Shown: positions 8,672 through 17,827 of the stretch, piece after piece
Position numbering within the stretch: position 1 is the first letter of the stretch
How the letters are laid out: every line of letters begins with the position of its first letter
From: Planifilum fimeticola
GTDB lineage: Bacteria > Bacillota > Bacilli > Thermoactinomycetales > DSM-44946
Direction of reading: 5' to 3'
Assembly: GCF_003001905.1 (NCBI RefSeq)
Contig: NZ_PVNE01000011.1
Coordinates: forward strand, 40,599 to 104,598
DNA length: 64,000 nt
The notes under the pieces: model-generated
The model's database searches: none
What the model was told of the DNA's origin: nothing
The model's input: only the letters and a program-made list of their open reading frames with translations
Program-made: the position numbers and the translations under genes

Positions 8672-10843
8672 TTACTGCACGCGGAAATAATACGGAATCC
8701 GGATCGATTTTCCATCTTTGGCCTGGATCACGATATAACCCTGGACGTCCTGACCCGCATTTTTCCCCTTCGTCAGCGGGGTGACGGTGAATTGAGCGGT
8801 TTTTCCGCGTTGGACCGGCAAGGTCTTCTTGCTCACCTGCACGTTCTTGCTGTCGTCGGCCGCAATCCGGTAAACCTGGTTGGAACCGGTCGTGTTTTTC
8901 AGAGTCACCTGGAGGGCGACCTCCGCGTCCTTTCCTTTCCCCTTGCCTTTACCCTTCGCGGAATTCAGAGGGACCTCCTTGAAGCTGAGGCTGGCGGGTT
9001 CCGCCATGGCCACCGGCTTCAGAGCGGCTCCCACGTCGATAATCCCGGCACCCACTTCCAGGGGCAGCGGATCGCTGGCGGGATCCTTGGCGGTACCCAT
9101 CAGCGCGGCCTTGATCTCCCGCGGCGTCCAGTCGGGATGCGCCTGCTTCAGCAGCGCCGCCGCGCCGGTCACGTGGGGAGTCGCCATGGACGTCCCGTTG
9201 AAGGAGGCGAGATCTCCGCCCGGCACGCTGGAGTATACGTTGACACCCACCGCCGCCACGTCGGGCTTCAGGGTCATGTTCACCGTCGGCCCCCGGGAGG
9301 AGAAATCGGCGATGAGCCGGTCGTTGTCCGTCTCAAACTCCTCCATATCCCGGGGTTCAAACACCGCCGAGGCGTTCTGCGCCTCCAGGATCGCCTGTCC
9401 GTCCTCCATCGACACCATCACCACGGGGATGGTGACGATCTCTTCCACCAGCATCGCCGTCGGATCTCCGGGGCTGTTGTTGATGAGGATCATCCCGACG
9501 GCTCCCCTTTGCTGAGCGGCCAGAGCCTTTTCGGTAAAGGTGCAGTCTCCCCGATGGATCACGGCAATCTTCCCGGTAAGATCGCCGGCGATGCCGCTGC
9601 AGGCCTTTCCGTCATCGTCCGGCACCACGGCCAAAGGAGCCTCCACCCGCGATGTGACCTGACCGCCCGGATCGGAAGTTCCCGCAGGCAGAACCTTTTC
9701 CTCGCCGTCCAGGTTGACGGTGATCGGGAAACCGAAGAAATGCCCGTTGGAAACGGCCGCCACCGTGATGGCCTCATCCGCCGTACCGGGAGAAGCCACC
9801 GTCTGAGGTCCGGGACCTTCGTTGCCGGCGGCGATCACCATCGTCATTCCGGCGTCACTGGCCGCATTCACCACTTCCGCCAACAGGTCGAAGCCGGGTT
9901 CCGCCGTGCCGCCCAGGCTCATGTTGGCCACATCCATCCCGTCCCGGACGGCATCCTCCACGGCCTGGGCGATGTAGATGCTTTCCGCGGAGCAGTCCTC
10001 GCAGGGGAAGACGTTGTAGTTCCCGAGATACGCTTTGGGAGCCACGCCGCTCAAGGGGCTCTTCGCACGGCCCTGGGGATCGGCATATCCCGATACGCCG
10101 GCGATGGTCCCCGCCACGTGGGTTCCGTGACCGTTCAGATCCTCGGGGGTGGGATCATCGGGCGTTCCCTTCACATCCGGAGAATACACCCGTGCGACGA
10201 TCACCTTATTGCTGGTGAACCGCTCGTCCCCCTCCGGGTAACCTTCCGGAACCGGCAGCGACGGATCCGTCAGGAAGGGATGCTTGGGATCGATTCCGGT
10301 GTCGATCACCGCCACCTTGACCCCGGAACCGTTGTAACCCGCCTTCCACGCGGGGGCGTCGTTGATGATGCCGTGGCTGGTGTTCATCGCCGGCCGGTAG
10401 GAGATGCTCTTCACCACTTTTTTAACGCCGGGCCCCTCGGCCAGCTTCTTGGCCGTCGCCTTGTCCGCCTTGACGGCCAGGCCGTTCAGCGTCAGCTGGT
10501 ACTCCGTCACCACCTTGGCCTTCGGAGCGTTTTTCTTCATCCACTCCTTGTAATCCTGACGCTCCTCCGCCAGATGTTCCGCATAGGAACGGGTGGCCGC
10601 TGACTGAACGTTCAGCTTTTCCCCTTCCTCGGGCTGGGTCGCTTCCAAGCCCTTGATTCCCCCCTCATAGGAGGCCACGGGGGGAGATTCCAGCTGTACA
10701 TAATAGTAGTCCTCTCCGCCGCTGTCCCCCTTTTCCGGGGCATCCGCCGGATTCACCCGGGCGAGCGCAGGTGACACCATCCCTGAAAATACAATAAATA
10801 CCGACAAACAAAGGACGACCAACAACCGGAGCTGTCGACGCAT
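8672..10843 (-). CDS. Secreted subtilisin-family (S8) serine protease with PA insert
   Basis: 723 residues. A Sec signal peptide (LLVVLCLSVFIVFSGMVSPALA) is followed by an inhibitor-like propeptide (about residues 40-150). The catalytic triad is complete: Asp in VAVIDTGIDPKHP, His in NGHGTHVAGTIAG, Ser in FNGTSMATPHVTGAA. Between His and Ser lies a protease-associated (PA) insert, including AVIHRGDCTFTEKA and GAVGMILINN, as in Vpr-type minor extracellular proteases. The C-terminal 110 residues form a beta-rich domain with a KGKGKGK stretch. Start ATG follows GGGGAGGGGG. Likely role: extracellular protein degradation. Confidence 0.93.
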   Translation of the reverse strand: MRRQLRLLVVLCLSVFIVFSGMVSPALARVNPADAPEKGDSGGEDYYYVQLESPPVASYEGGIKGLEATQPEEGEKLNVQSAATRSYAEHLAEERQDYKEWMKKNAPKAKVVTEYQLTLNGLAVKADKATAKKLAEGPGVKKVVKSISYRPAMNTSHGIINDAPAWKAGYNGSGVKVAVIDTGIDPKHPFLTDPSLPVPEGYPEGDERFTSNKVIVARVYSPDVKGTPDDPTPEDLNGHGTHVAGTIAGVSGYADPQGRAKSPLSGVAPKAYLGNYNVFPCEDCSAESIYIAQAVEDAVRDGMDVANMSLGGTAEPGFDLLAEVVNAASDAGMTMVIAAGNEGPGPQTVASPGTADEAITVAAVSNGHFFGFPITVNLDGEEKVLPAGTSDPGGQVTSRVEAPLAVVPDDDGKACSGIAGDLTGKIAVIHRGDCTFTEKALAAQQRGAVGMILINNSPGDPTAMLVEEIVTIPVVMVSMEDGQAILEAQNASAVFEPRDMEEFETDNDRLIADFSSRGPTVNMTLKPDVAAVGVNVYSSVPGGDLASFNGTSMATPHVTGAAALLKQAHPDWTPREIKAALMGTAKDPASDPLPLEVGAGIIDVGAALKPVAMAEPASLSFKEVPLNSAKGKGKGKGKDAEVALQVTLKNTTGSNQVYRIAADDSKNVQVSKKTLPVQRGKTAQFTVTPLTKGKNAGQDVQGYIVIQAKDGKSIRIPYYFRVQ

Positions 10844-11042
10844 CCATCCCCCTCCCCGAACATTGGAAATTCTTGTTCCTTACGAAATCCTTGATACGAC
10901 ACGAAGATACAAAATTCCTCCTTGAAAAAATAAAGCGAATCATTTCCCAGGTTGGATCGGAAGAAGGACACGCTATCAGCCGGATCTTGGATCCGAGCCA
11001 GTACGGGGGCAGGCATCGCCTCGATTTGACCGCATATTCCCA

Positions 11043-11703
11043 TCAGCTTTTGAGTGCTCGGATAAAACCGATTTCTGTTCGTGGGAGACGCATCTCCTCC
11101 GTTTCAACCTGTGAGAAACCGGACTCCTTTACGAGGGCAGGCAGATCTTGAAAGCCGATCTCCATGGCGCGCCCAGGAGAATTTTCGCGCTCCGGGCGTT
11201 TGAAATCGGCAATTACCAGGCGTCCCCCCGGTTTGAGCACACGGGCGACTTCAGAAAGCCCCAGTCGCTTCAGGTTATCAGGCAAATGATGCATCATAAA
11301 GGCAGTGAGCACAACATCGAACGTCTGATCGGGGAAATCGAGGTGCTCGATCACCCCGATCTGAAAAACGGCGGGCAAGTTGTGCCGAGCCGCTTTAGAG
11401 CGGGCACGGGCGATCTGCTGTGTACCCGGATCGATGCCGTAGGCACGGCCCGTCTCGCCGACGCGCTGTTGGACTTCAATCGCCAGCGTTCCAGTACCGC
11501 AGCCCACATCCAGCACCTTATCTCCGGGTTGAACGTGGGCCAGGTCGATGGTTCTTTGCCGAATCTCCCGCACCTTGCCACGGAAAATGAAGGTGTCGAA
11601 ACCAGACCCTCAAGTCGTAGAGCCACCCGTTGTTGAGGACCAGCCCTTGCGTCTCTTTGGCCGAATCCTCGCCCGATTCGCTGTGGTGGTGATGGGAATG
11701 CAT
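11043..11703 (-). pseudogene. Class I SAM methyltransferase, frameshifted near the N-terminus
   Basis: The catalytic part (PGDKVLDVGCGTGTLAIEV, YGIDPGTQQIARAR, VARVLKPGGRLVIADF) is an intact open frame from GTG at 11573. The proper beginning is in another frame: ATG at 11703 behind AAAGGAGC gives a His-rich MHSHHHHSESGEDS start and then NNGWLYDLRVW. The frame must shift near 11598, in the TGGTTTCG stretch, to continue as FDTFIFRGKVREIRQRT. Related enzymes run straight through this region. It is divergent from a broken TetR gene, suggesting a decayed regulator-target pair. A sequencing indel is the alternative. Confidence 0.72.
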
Positions 11704-11889
11704 CGATCTTGCTCCTTTCATCCCGTCGTCATTCCCGACGCAATCGTCTACACCGCTCCTCTTCTTTTTATGTTACTATTTTGAACTTTGCTTCTGTTCT
11801 TATTTTGAGTATGCTAGAGCAAACGTCACCGGTCAAGAAGCAAAAGCGGCGGCCCTGTAGGATAAGCGACTGAAAGTGGGAGAGTGTCG

Positions 11890-12509
11890 ATGAAAAAATC
11901 CTTTGACCAAGAAGATTTACGGGTTCGTCGCACCCGCAAGCTGCTGTGGGAAGCGTTTATGGCGGAGCTTTCCGAACGATCCTTTGAGGAGATTACCGTC
12001 AAAGGCATCTGTGAGCGGGCCATGTCCTCGCACCACGTTTTATAAACATTATCAGGATAAATACGACCTGCTTGAGCAAGGGATTCGACAGATATTTGAC
12101 ACCCTGGTGGCTGAAGAGGAGCATATGCCGCCCTGCGCATTCTCGGCGGAGCATCCCCCCGCCCTATTTGATTCACCTGTTCGAGCATGCCGCCCAACAT
12201 CAGCAATTTTACAAGTTGATGTTGTGTGGAGAGGGGATTGGCCGGTTTTAAAAGCGGGTCAAGGACTATATTGCAGGAGTGGTTTCGGCCAAAGTGTGCA
12301 AATCGTCTTCGGCCAATCGGTGTCTCACCGTTCCACCTTCCATGCATGCCCAATTTGTCACGGGAGCCACCCTCAGTATCCCGGCCTGGTGGCTGGAGAA
12401 TGTGTCTTTCTCCTCATCAGATGGCACAATACTTGCTTTCGCCCCGCGGCACTTCGTCCTCTCCCTCTTGACGCTCGGGGTGGACAGCCACGCCATGTTT
12501 CTACCCTAA
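11890..12509 (+). pseudogene. TetR/AcrR-type regulator, multiply disrupted
   Basis: ATG at 11890 with GGGAG upstream opens a TetR DNA-binding domain (RRTRKLLWEAFMAELSERSFEEI), which hits a stop after ICERAMSSHHVL. One base over, the frame resumes with TTFYKHYQDKYDLLEQG, the conserved helix-turn-helix end. Near 12160, in a run of C, it shifts again to PYLIHLFEHAAQHQQFYKLML; a TAA at 12250 is followed by KRVKDYIAGVV and then FVTGATLSIPAWWLE. At least two frameshifts and one stop make it non-functional. It reads away from the frameshifted methyltransferase. Confidence 0.82.
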
Positions 12510-12890
12510 TGCGCGGGAATTGGTATCCATCACCGCGGGCATATTGCCGTCGGCAGGCTCGCTCCTCATCCGCCCCCGGAAAGCGGCTGACGAAATTCCC
12601 GAAATCCCCATCCCAAGGCGATTACGCGCCCCTCACCCACTTGCAAACCCGCACATACGGATAAATTGCTTTTGATGAGGGATGGGTATCGGCAGACGGT
12701 AACCCTCCGCCGGACGTACTCGCCTTTGCGCCCTTGAAGATATGGATCCCATGCGGTGCATTTCTGTTGTCCCAATGGCGGGGGACTGCACGGGAAGATG
12801 CCTCATAAGGTCCCAAAAGGCCGAGGATCACCAAGCCGTCAGACAGAACGGGGCTCACCCACCTGTTGCTTTCCCACCCTTTTTATGTTA
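12510..12890. other. Gene-free stretch after the TetR remnant
   Basis: About 380 bases. Neither strand gives a recognisable protein; short open frames have no ribosome binding site and no family-like sequence. It is probably decayed DNA between the broken TetR gene and the csoR control region. Confidence 0.5.
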
Positions 12891-12899
12891 TGTTGATGA

Positions 12900-12919
12900 T
12901 ACGGTACAGGGGTATGGTA
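12900..12919 (+). promoter_or_regulatory. CsoR operator upstream of csoR-copA-copZ
   Basis: TACGGTACAGGGGTATGGTA closely resembles the known Bacillus CsoR operator, with its G-run core flanked by TAC/GTA half-sites. It lies 68 bases upstream of csoR, so copper would derepress the operon. A near-identical copy sits at 16314-16333 on the opposite strand. Confidence 0.8.
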
Positions 12920-12986
12920 TTTGGGGATAATGAATCCTCTCGTTTGGAAGTTTTATAATCAAGAACCGTTCCTGGAGAGATGAACG

Positions 12987-13250
12987 ATGCAGGTAAACAA
13001 AAGCGATTTGCTGCGGCGCCTCAAGAAGATCGAAGGTCAGGTGCGGGGCGTTCAAAAGATGATCGAAGAAGACCGGTACTGCATGGACATTCTCGTTCAG
13101 CTGGCCGCGATCAAGTCGGCGACCCACAACATCGGCCTGGCGATCCTGGAGGGTCACACCAAGCGCTGTGTCAGCAATGCGATCCGCTCAGGGGACGGCG
13201 AACAGGCGATCAACGAGATGATGGAGGTCTTGCGTTCCTTCGTCAAATAG
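12987..13250 (+). CDS. csoR: Copper-sensing repressor CsoR
   Basis: 87-residue all-helical DUF156/CsoR repressor that releases DNA on binding Cu(I). The ligand triad is present: Cys in EEDRYCMDIL, His in SATHNIG, and Cys in TKRCVSNAI. The opening LLRRLKKIEGQVRGVQKMI is the family signature. Start ATG follows GGAGAG. It begins the csoR-copA-copZ unit, 12 bases before copA, behind a CsoR operator at 12900-12919. Confidence 0.95.
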   Translation: MQVNKSDLLRRLKKIEGQVRGVQKMIEEDRYCMDILVQLAAIKSATHNIGLAILEGHTKRCVSNAIRSGDGEQAINEMMEVLRSFVK

Positions 13251-13262
13251 GGGGGACATGAG

Positions 13263-15641
13263 GTGGCCGACAAGCGATTGACGATGGAGATCAAGGGGAT
13301 GACCTGCGCCGCCTGCGCGAGCCGGATTGAAAAGGGGCTCCGACGGATGGCGGGCATGGTGGATGCCCAGGTCAATCTGGCGCGGGAGAGGGCGTCGGTG
13401 GTCTACGACGACGATCGGTTGTCGCCGGTCGAGGTGGCCGACAAGATCCGCGACCTGGGATACGACGTGGTGACGGAAAAGGCGGAACTGGACATCCGCG
13501 GCATGACCTGCGCCGCCTGCGCCCGCCGCATCGAAAAGGGCCTGGCCCGGCTGGAGGGGGTGATCCGCGCCGACGTCAACCTGGCGACGGAGCGGGGTAC
13601 GGTGGAATACTACCCGGCGGCCTTGGACGTGGCGGAAATCGTGAAAAAGGTGAAGGATCTCGGCTATGACGCCTCCCCCCGGAAAGACCGGGCAAACCTT
13701 CGGGAGGCGGAAATCCGCGTCCAGAAGCGGCGCTTTCTCATCGCCGCCTTCCTGTCGGCGCCCCTTCTCTGGAGCATGCTTCACATGGGGGGCCCCCTCT
13801 CCGTCCTGGTCCCCGATCTCCTGATGAACGGCTACGTCCAGTGGCTGCTGGCGACGCCGGTCCAGTTTTACGCGGGGTGGCCCTTCTACCGCGGCGCCTA
13901 CAAGAACCTGAAAAACGGATCGGCCAATATGGACGTCCTGGTGGCCCTGGGCACCTCCGCCGCCTACTTTTACAGCCTGTACCTCCTCCTGACCGGCGGA
14001 GACGCCTTTTACTTCGAAACCTCGGCGATCATCATCACCCTGATCCTGCTGGGCAAGCTCCTGGAAGCCGTCGCCAAGGGGAGGACGTCCGAGGCGATTC
14101 AAAAGCTGATGGGGCTGCGCGCCAAGACGGCCGTGGTGATCCGGAACGGGCGCGAAAGGGAGATCCCGGTGGAGGAGGTGGAGAAGGGCGACCTGATCCG
14201 CGTCCGCCCCGGGGAAAAGATCCCCGTCGACGGAGTGGTGGTGGAAGGCCGCTCCGCCGTCGATGAATCGATGCTGACGGGGGAAAGCATCCCCGTGGAC
14301 AAACAGCCCGGGGACGAGGTGATCGGAGCGACGATCAACAAACACGGCACCCTCACCTTCCGGGCGACCAAGGTGGGCAAGGAGACGGCCCTGGCCCAGA
14401 TCATCCGCGTCGTGGAGGAAGCGCAGGGAGCCAAGGCGCCGATCCAGCGGTTGGCCGACCGCATCTCCGGAGTGTTTGTTCCGGTGGTGGTGCTGATCGC
14501 GATCGGAACCTTCCTCCTGTGGTATCTTGCCCTGGACCCGGGCAACATCGAACGGGCGATCCTCAACCTGACCGCCGTCCTGGTCATCGCCTGCCCCTGT
14601 GCCCTGGGGCTTGCCACCCCCACTTCGATCATGGTGGGAACCGGCAAGGGGGCTGAGGGCGGGATCCTGTTCAAGGGCGGTCAGTACGTGGAAAATGCGC
14701 ACCGGATCGACACCGTCGTCCTGGACAAAACCGGAACGATCACCAAGGGTGAACCGGAAGTGACCGACGTCCGCCCCTTCGGGGATCGGACGGAAGAGGA
14801 GCTTTTGCGCCTGGCCGCATCGGCGGAAAAACCGTCGGAGCATCCCCTGGCCCAGGCGATCGTCCGGGGCGCCCGGGCGCGGGGCATCGAACCGTCGGCC
14901 GCCGAAGGTTTTCAGGCGGTTCCCGGCAAGGGGATCGAGGCGTCCGTGGACGGACGGAAGGTGCTCATCGGAACCCGGAAGTGGATGGAGGAAAACGGCG
15001 TGGACACCGCCCCCGCCGAGGCGGTGATGGAAACCTTCGAGGAGCAGGGCAAGACGGTGATGCTGGTCGCCGCGGACGGCAAGCCGGCGGGGTGGATCGC
15101 CGTCGCCGACACCGTCAAACCCACCTCGGCGGAAGCGATCCGCGAGCTGAAGCAGATGGGCCTTCAGGTCTGGATGCTGACCGGAGACAACGAACGGACG
15201 GCCCGGGCGATCGCCCGCCAAGCGGGCATCGAGCACATCCGGGCGGAGGTGATGCCCGGAGACAAGGCGGAGGAAGTGAAGCGCCTCCAGGCGGAAGGAC
15301 GAAGGGTGGCGATGGTGGGGGACGGAATCAACGATGCCCCCGCCCTGGCCGTCGCCGACATCGGAATGGCCATCGGCACCGGCACGGACGTGGCCATCGA
15401 AACCGCCGATGTCACCCTGATGCGCGGAGACCTGCGGGCCATCCCCGCGGCGATCCGCCTGAGCCGCCTGACCATGCGCAACATCAAGCAAAACCTCTTC
15501 TGGGCCTTCTTCTACAACGCCGTCGGCATCCCCGTCGCCGCGGCCGGTTATTTGGCGCCTTGGCTGGCCGCCGCCGCCATGGCCTTCAGTTCCGTGTCGG
15601 TGGTCAGCAATTCTCTGCGACTGAAGCGCGCCAAAATCTGA
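13263..15641 (+). CDS. copA: Cu(I)-exporting P1B-type ATPase CopA
   Basis: 792 residues; GTG start behind a GGGGGG site 12 bases after csoR. Two N-terminal HMA domains each carry MTCAACA (about residues 13-18 and 81-86). The membrane part contains the CPC channel motif ([13 protein letters not shown]), with TGES in the actuator, DKTGTIT as the phosphorylation site, SEHPLAQA and GDGINDAPA. The last membrane segments include YNAVGIP and [15 protein letters not shown], which are Cu(I)-site signatures of CopA. It exports cytoplasmic copper delivered by CopZ. Confidence 0.97.
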   Translation: MADKRLTMEIKGMTCAACASRIEKGLRRMAGMVDAQVNLARERASVVYDDDRLSPVEVADKIRDLGYDVVTEKAELDIRGMTCAACARRIEKGLARLEGVIRADVNLATERGTVEYYPAALDVAEIVKKVKDLGYDASPRKDRANLREAEIRVQKRRFLIAAFLSAPLLWSMLHMGGPLSVLVPDLLMNGYVQWLLATPVQFYAGWPFYRGAYKNLKNGSANMDVLVALGTSAAYFYSLYLLLTGGDAFYFETSAIIITLILLGKLLEAVAKGRTSEAIQKLMGLRAKTAVVIRNGREREIPVEEVEKGDLIRVRPGEKIPVDGVVVEGRSAVDESMLTGESIPVDKQPGDEVIGATINKHGTLTFRATKVGKETALAQIIRVVEEAQGAKAPIQRLADRISGVFVPVVVLIAIGTFLLWYLALDPGNIERAILNLTAVLVIACPCALGLATPTSIMVGTGKGAEGGILFKGGQYVENAHRIDTVVLDKTGTITKGEPEVTDVRPFGDRTEEELLRLAASAEKPSEHPLAQAIVRGARARGIEPSAAEGFQAVPGKGIEASVDGRKVLIGTRKWMEENGVDTAPAEAVMETFEEQGKTVMLVAADGKPAGWIAVADTVKPTSAEAIRELKQMGLQVWMLTGDNERTARAIARQAGIEHIRAEVMPGDKAEEVKRLQAEGRRVAMVGDGINDAPALAVADIGMAIGTGTDVAIETADVTLMRGDLRAIPAAIRLSRLTMRNIKQNLFWAFFYNAVGIPVAAAGYLAPWLAAAAMAFSSVSVVSNSLRLKRAKI

Positions 15642-15700
15642 AAAAAACTTAGACGGAACAAGGATCACAACTGGCTCTTCCGATTCGTCTGCACATGGCT

Positions 15701-15761
15701 GAGGGGGTTGTGCCGCGAGTGCCTTTGCCATTGCAACGAAACGGAGCGGCACAACCCCCTC
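15701..15761. repeat. Long perfect inverted repeat between copA and copZ
   Basis: Left arm 15701-15716 (GAGGGGGTTGTGCCGC) pairs perfectly with 15746-15761 across a 29-base loop. There is no following T-run, so it is not a plain terminator. As RNA it would be a stable hairpin between the ATPase and chaperone cistrons and could set their mRNA ratio or stability; a mobile-element scar is the alternative. Confidence 0.7.
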
Positions 15762-15843
15762 CGGCCACTCGACAACCGAACTTGGCGAGAGCGATTGCGC
15801 CGAATTTTCCGTCCAAGAAAAAAACAACGGGAGGATGATCGAA

Positions 15844-16050
15844 ATGGCAACGGTAACCCTCAAAGTGGAAGGTATGTCCTGCGGCCATTGCAAAAGCACG
15901 GTGGAAGGAGCGCTGAAAAAACTGCCCGGCGTGAAAAGCGCCGTGGTGGATCTGGGAGCGAAGACGGCCACCGTCACCTATGAGGAGGAAACGGTGAGCG
16001 TGGATCAAATGAAGGAAGCCGTGGAGGAACAGGGATACGACGTGGTTTGA
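15844..16050 (+). CDS. copZ: Copper chaperone CopZ
   Basis: 68 residues from ATG at 15844 (GGGAGG nine to fourteen bases upstream); an ATG at 15835 abuts the ribosome binding site and is unlikely. The single HMA fold carries the Cu(I) motif MSCGHCKSTVE (CxxC) and the typical EEQGYDVV end. It carries Cu(I) to CopA in the cytoplasm. It lies about 200 bases after copA, beyond a strong hairpin, and is probably the last gene of the copper operon. Confidence 0.94.
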   Translation: MATVTLKVEGMSCGHCKSTVEGALKKLPGVKSAVVDLGAKTATVTYEEETVSVDQMKEAVEEQGYDVV

Positions 16051-16256
16051 AGACTGGACGGCATGCAGCGCCGGAAATGAATCCGCGTTTAGAAGAACAG
16101 AAGGAAATGCCAGCGAACAAGCATCCCCTGAAAACCAACCCGCATAAACCTGTCGACGGACGCGGGCCGTCTCCATCGCGCCATGCTCCATCAGACCAGA
16201 CCGGCGTGGCGCGGCCGCGATCCCGCAGGGTGAAGTCCATTATCCATCAAAGAAAG

Positions 16257-16282
16257 GACCAGGGAGGCATCCCTCCCTGGTC
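16257..16282. terminator. Hairpin terminator between copZ and the convergent membrane-protein gene
   Basis: GACCAGGGAGG / CCTCCCTGGTC is a perfect 11-base-pair stem with a four-base loop. T-rich tails are modest on both strands (AATCTTTTAT rightwards, CTTTCTTTG leftwards). It lies between two converging genes and overlaps the stop codon of the minus-strand one. Confidence 0.75.
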
Positions 16283-16910
16283 AATCTTTTATCCAAGAAA
16301 ACTTTGCCTCTATTACTATACCCCTGTATGGTATCAACCGGTCAACCAACGAGAATTTGAACACGGAATTCTGACCGTGCAGACCCTCGGGACGATCAAC
16401 CCCCACGGGAAAGAAATGGCTGATCGCCAAAAAAAGACCGACGACCAGGAAAAAGACAATGGGACTTCCCCGCCGATCTTTTTCCGCGCACCCCCGGATC
16501 AACTGAAAGACGAGAAGCAGAACGCCGGCAAACAACACGTTCATCAGTCGAAAAAGGGAGGAGTGATATGCAGGCGGAACCATCACACCCAGCATCGCCC
16601 CCATCATCCCTCCCATCAGTCCGGCGAGCCACCCCTGCAGGATGCCTGCCGGTCCTCCCCGCCAGCCGGCGATCCAGCCGACACCTCCCCCGATCCCCAT
16701 GCCGGCCGCTGTGGACACGAAAAAAGGGAGATGAAACACCATCGGCAACAACAGCCCCGTGACCAACCCCGCTGTCATCCCCACGGACATGGCCGCCGTC
16801 ATGCCGGCCATATCCCCGATCTGCGAGCCCGATTGAAACAGCAGCAGCAACACCCATCCGATCAACAAGCCGTAAAATGCCCACAAAGAGAAAAAAAGAA
16901 AATGGTCCAC
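16281..16910 (-). CDS. Methionine-rich polytopic membrane protein beside the copper operon
   Basis: 209 residues from GTG at 16910 behind GGAGGAGG. Five to six hydrophobic segments are visible. Glycine/methionine-dense helices such as GLMGGMMGAMLGVMV and MAGMTAAMSVGMTAGL stand out. Such Met-rich membrane helices occur in copper-handling proteins, and the gene converges on csoR-copA-copZ, so a copper role is plausible but unproven. I do not recognise a named family. The last 40 residues are soluble and odd, and their coding DNA contains a CsoR-operator-like site (16314-16333); the stop codon falls inside a terminator stem. Confidence 0.68.
   Translation of the reverse strand: MDHFLFFSLWAFYGLLIGWVLLLLFQSGSQIGDMAGMTAAMSVGMTAGLVTGLLLPMVFHLPFFVSTAAGMGIGGGVGWIAGWRGGPAGILQGWLAGLMGGMMGAMLGVMVPPAYHSSLFRLMNVLFAGVLLLVFQLIRGCAEKDRRGSPIVFFLVVGLFLAISHFFPVGVDRPEGLHGQNSVFKFSLVDRLIPYRGIVIEAKFSWIKD
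16314..16333 (-). promoter_or_regulatory. Second CsoR-operator-like site, pointing leftwards
   Basis: On the minus strand it reads TACCATACAGGGGTATAGTA, 17 of 20 identical to the csoR-upstream operator. TTGATA at its start and TAATAG after it, 16 bases apart, could form a promoter aimed left. Only about 30 bases later comes the 16257-16282 hairpin, so no protein gene is evident downstream. Confidence 0.6.
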
Positions 16911-17265
16911 AAGTCCTCCTCCGGGACGAAGGCTTACCGAAACACCGCGGAAAACCCCGGGATTGTTCCACTATATGAATGCTTCTTCCGGGTTTATGTG
17001 GCCCGGATTGGCTTCCCCCGATGCCCGAACGGAAGGCAGCAAGGCGGCCTCCTTTTTCCGCTGCTCCCCGGTTTTTGACCCGACGGTGTGCGTCTATTTA
17101 CGGGGTTACGTCCCGCCGCCATCCTGAATCCGATGGGGGATTCATGCGATTCGGCCGTTGATAAGTTACCCGATCGGTCGATGCGACCGACGCCCATCTT
17201 GTTCCGATGGCCGCCCGGAGCCCTGCCTCAGGGAAAATCTATATCGTCCCCCTTCCTTTCAACCG
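16911..17265. other. Gene-free stretch before the MarR operon
   Basis: About 355 bases between divergent transcription units. It should hold the promoter of the minus-strand membrane protein, which I could not pin down. A short hairpin (CGGTCGATGCGACCG, near 17175) is visible. No coding frame with a ribosome binding site was found. Confidence 0.45.
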
Positions 17266-17294
17266 TTGACAAGCTCCGTTTCCGCCTTTACCAT
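17266..17294 (+). promoter_or_regulatory. SigA-type promoter of the MarR-methyltransferase unit
   Basis: Perfect -35 TTGACA (17266-17271), 17-base spacer, -10 TACCAT (17289-17294). The downstream palindrome begins two bases after the -10 box. Confidence 0.7.
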
Positions 17295-17295
17295 T

Positions 17296-17318
17296 TAATT
17301 AGTTAGACTAACTAATTA
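17296..17318 (+). promoter_or_regulatory. Perfect palindromic operator for the MarR regulator
   Basis: Two 11-base arms, TAATTAGTTAG and CTAACTAATTA, flank a central A. It covers the transcription start region just before the regulator's ribosome binding site, which is the usual position for MarR-family autorepression. Confidence 0.78.
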
Positions 17319-17331
17319 GAGGAGGGTTCTT

Positions 17332-17799
17332 TTGCCCCAGCAAGACAGCATCGGCGCTTTGATCCACCGGATTGCCCGCTCCTCCGTCAAGGCCCTGCAA
17401 ACCGAACTAGAACCCCTGGGGCTGACGGTCGCCCAGTTTTTCATCCTCCGCTGTCTCTCCCGGAATACGGGCCGGACCCAGAAGGAATTGGCGGAACATC
17501 TGGAAATCACTTCGCCCTCGCTAACCGCCATGCTCAAACCCCTGGAGGAGAAAGGGCTGATCCGGCGGGAAATCGATTCGCGGGATGCCCGGGCCAAGCT
17601 GATCTATCTAACCGATCAGGGAAAGAAGTTTCTCCGGTACAGGATCCATCCGGCCGTCCGCCGGTTGGAGGACCGGCTGCTTTCCGGGTTTTCCGATCGG
17701 GAGAGACAAACGCTCGCCGGAGAACTGGAGCGGATAGTCGAAAACGTGAAGGAGTACGAAAAGGAATGCCGGACCGCCCGATCCGGCCCGAGGATGTAG
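17332..17799 (+). CDS. MarR-family transcriptional regulator
   Basis: 155 residues from TTG at 17332 behind GAGGAGGG. It has the MarR winged-helix core: LGLTVAQFFILRCLSRN, then TQKELAEHLEITSPSLTAMLKPLEEKG (recognition helix) and the wing IDSRDARAKLIYLTDQG. It forms dimers that bind palindromes; a perfect 23-base palindrome overlaps its promoter region. A methyltransferase gene follows 28 bases later and is the likely co-regulated target. The inducing ligand is unknown. Confidence 0.93.
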   Translation: MPQQDSIGALIHRIARSSVKALQTELEPLGLTVAQFFILRCLSRNTGRTQKELAEHLEITSPSLTAMLKPLEEKGLIRREIDSRDARAKLIYLTDQGKKFLRYRIHPAVRRLEDRLLSGFSDRERQTLAGELERIVENVKEYEKECRTARSGPRM

Positions 17800-17827
17800 G
17801 AAGCCAGGAATCGAGGAGGGAGCTTTT

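Noticed and set aside
12510..12890. Possible insertion-sequence remnant
   Set aside because: No terminal inverted repeats, no target duplication and no transposase-like residues on either strand.
13188..15977. 929-codon minus-strand frame across csoR-copA
   Set aside because: Antisense shadow of copA; low-complexity His/Arg/Gly-rich product and no start signal.
16047..17078. 343-codon plus-strand frame after copZ
   Set aside because: No ribosome binding site; it crosses a terminator and the antisense of the membrane protein.
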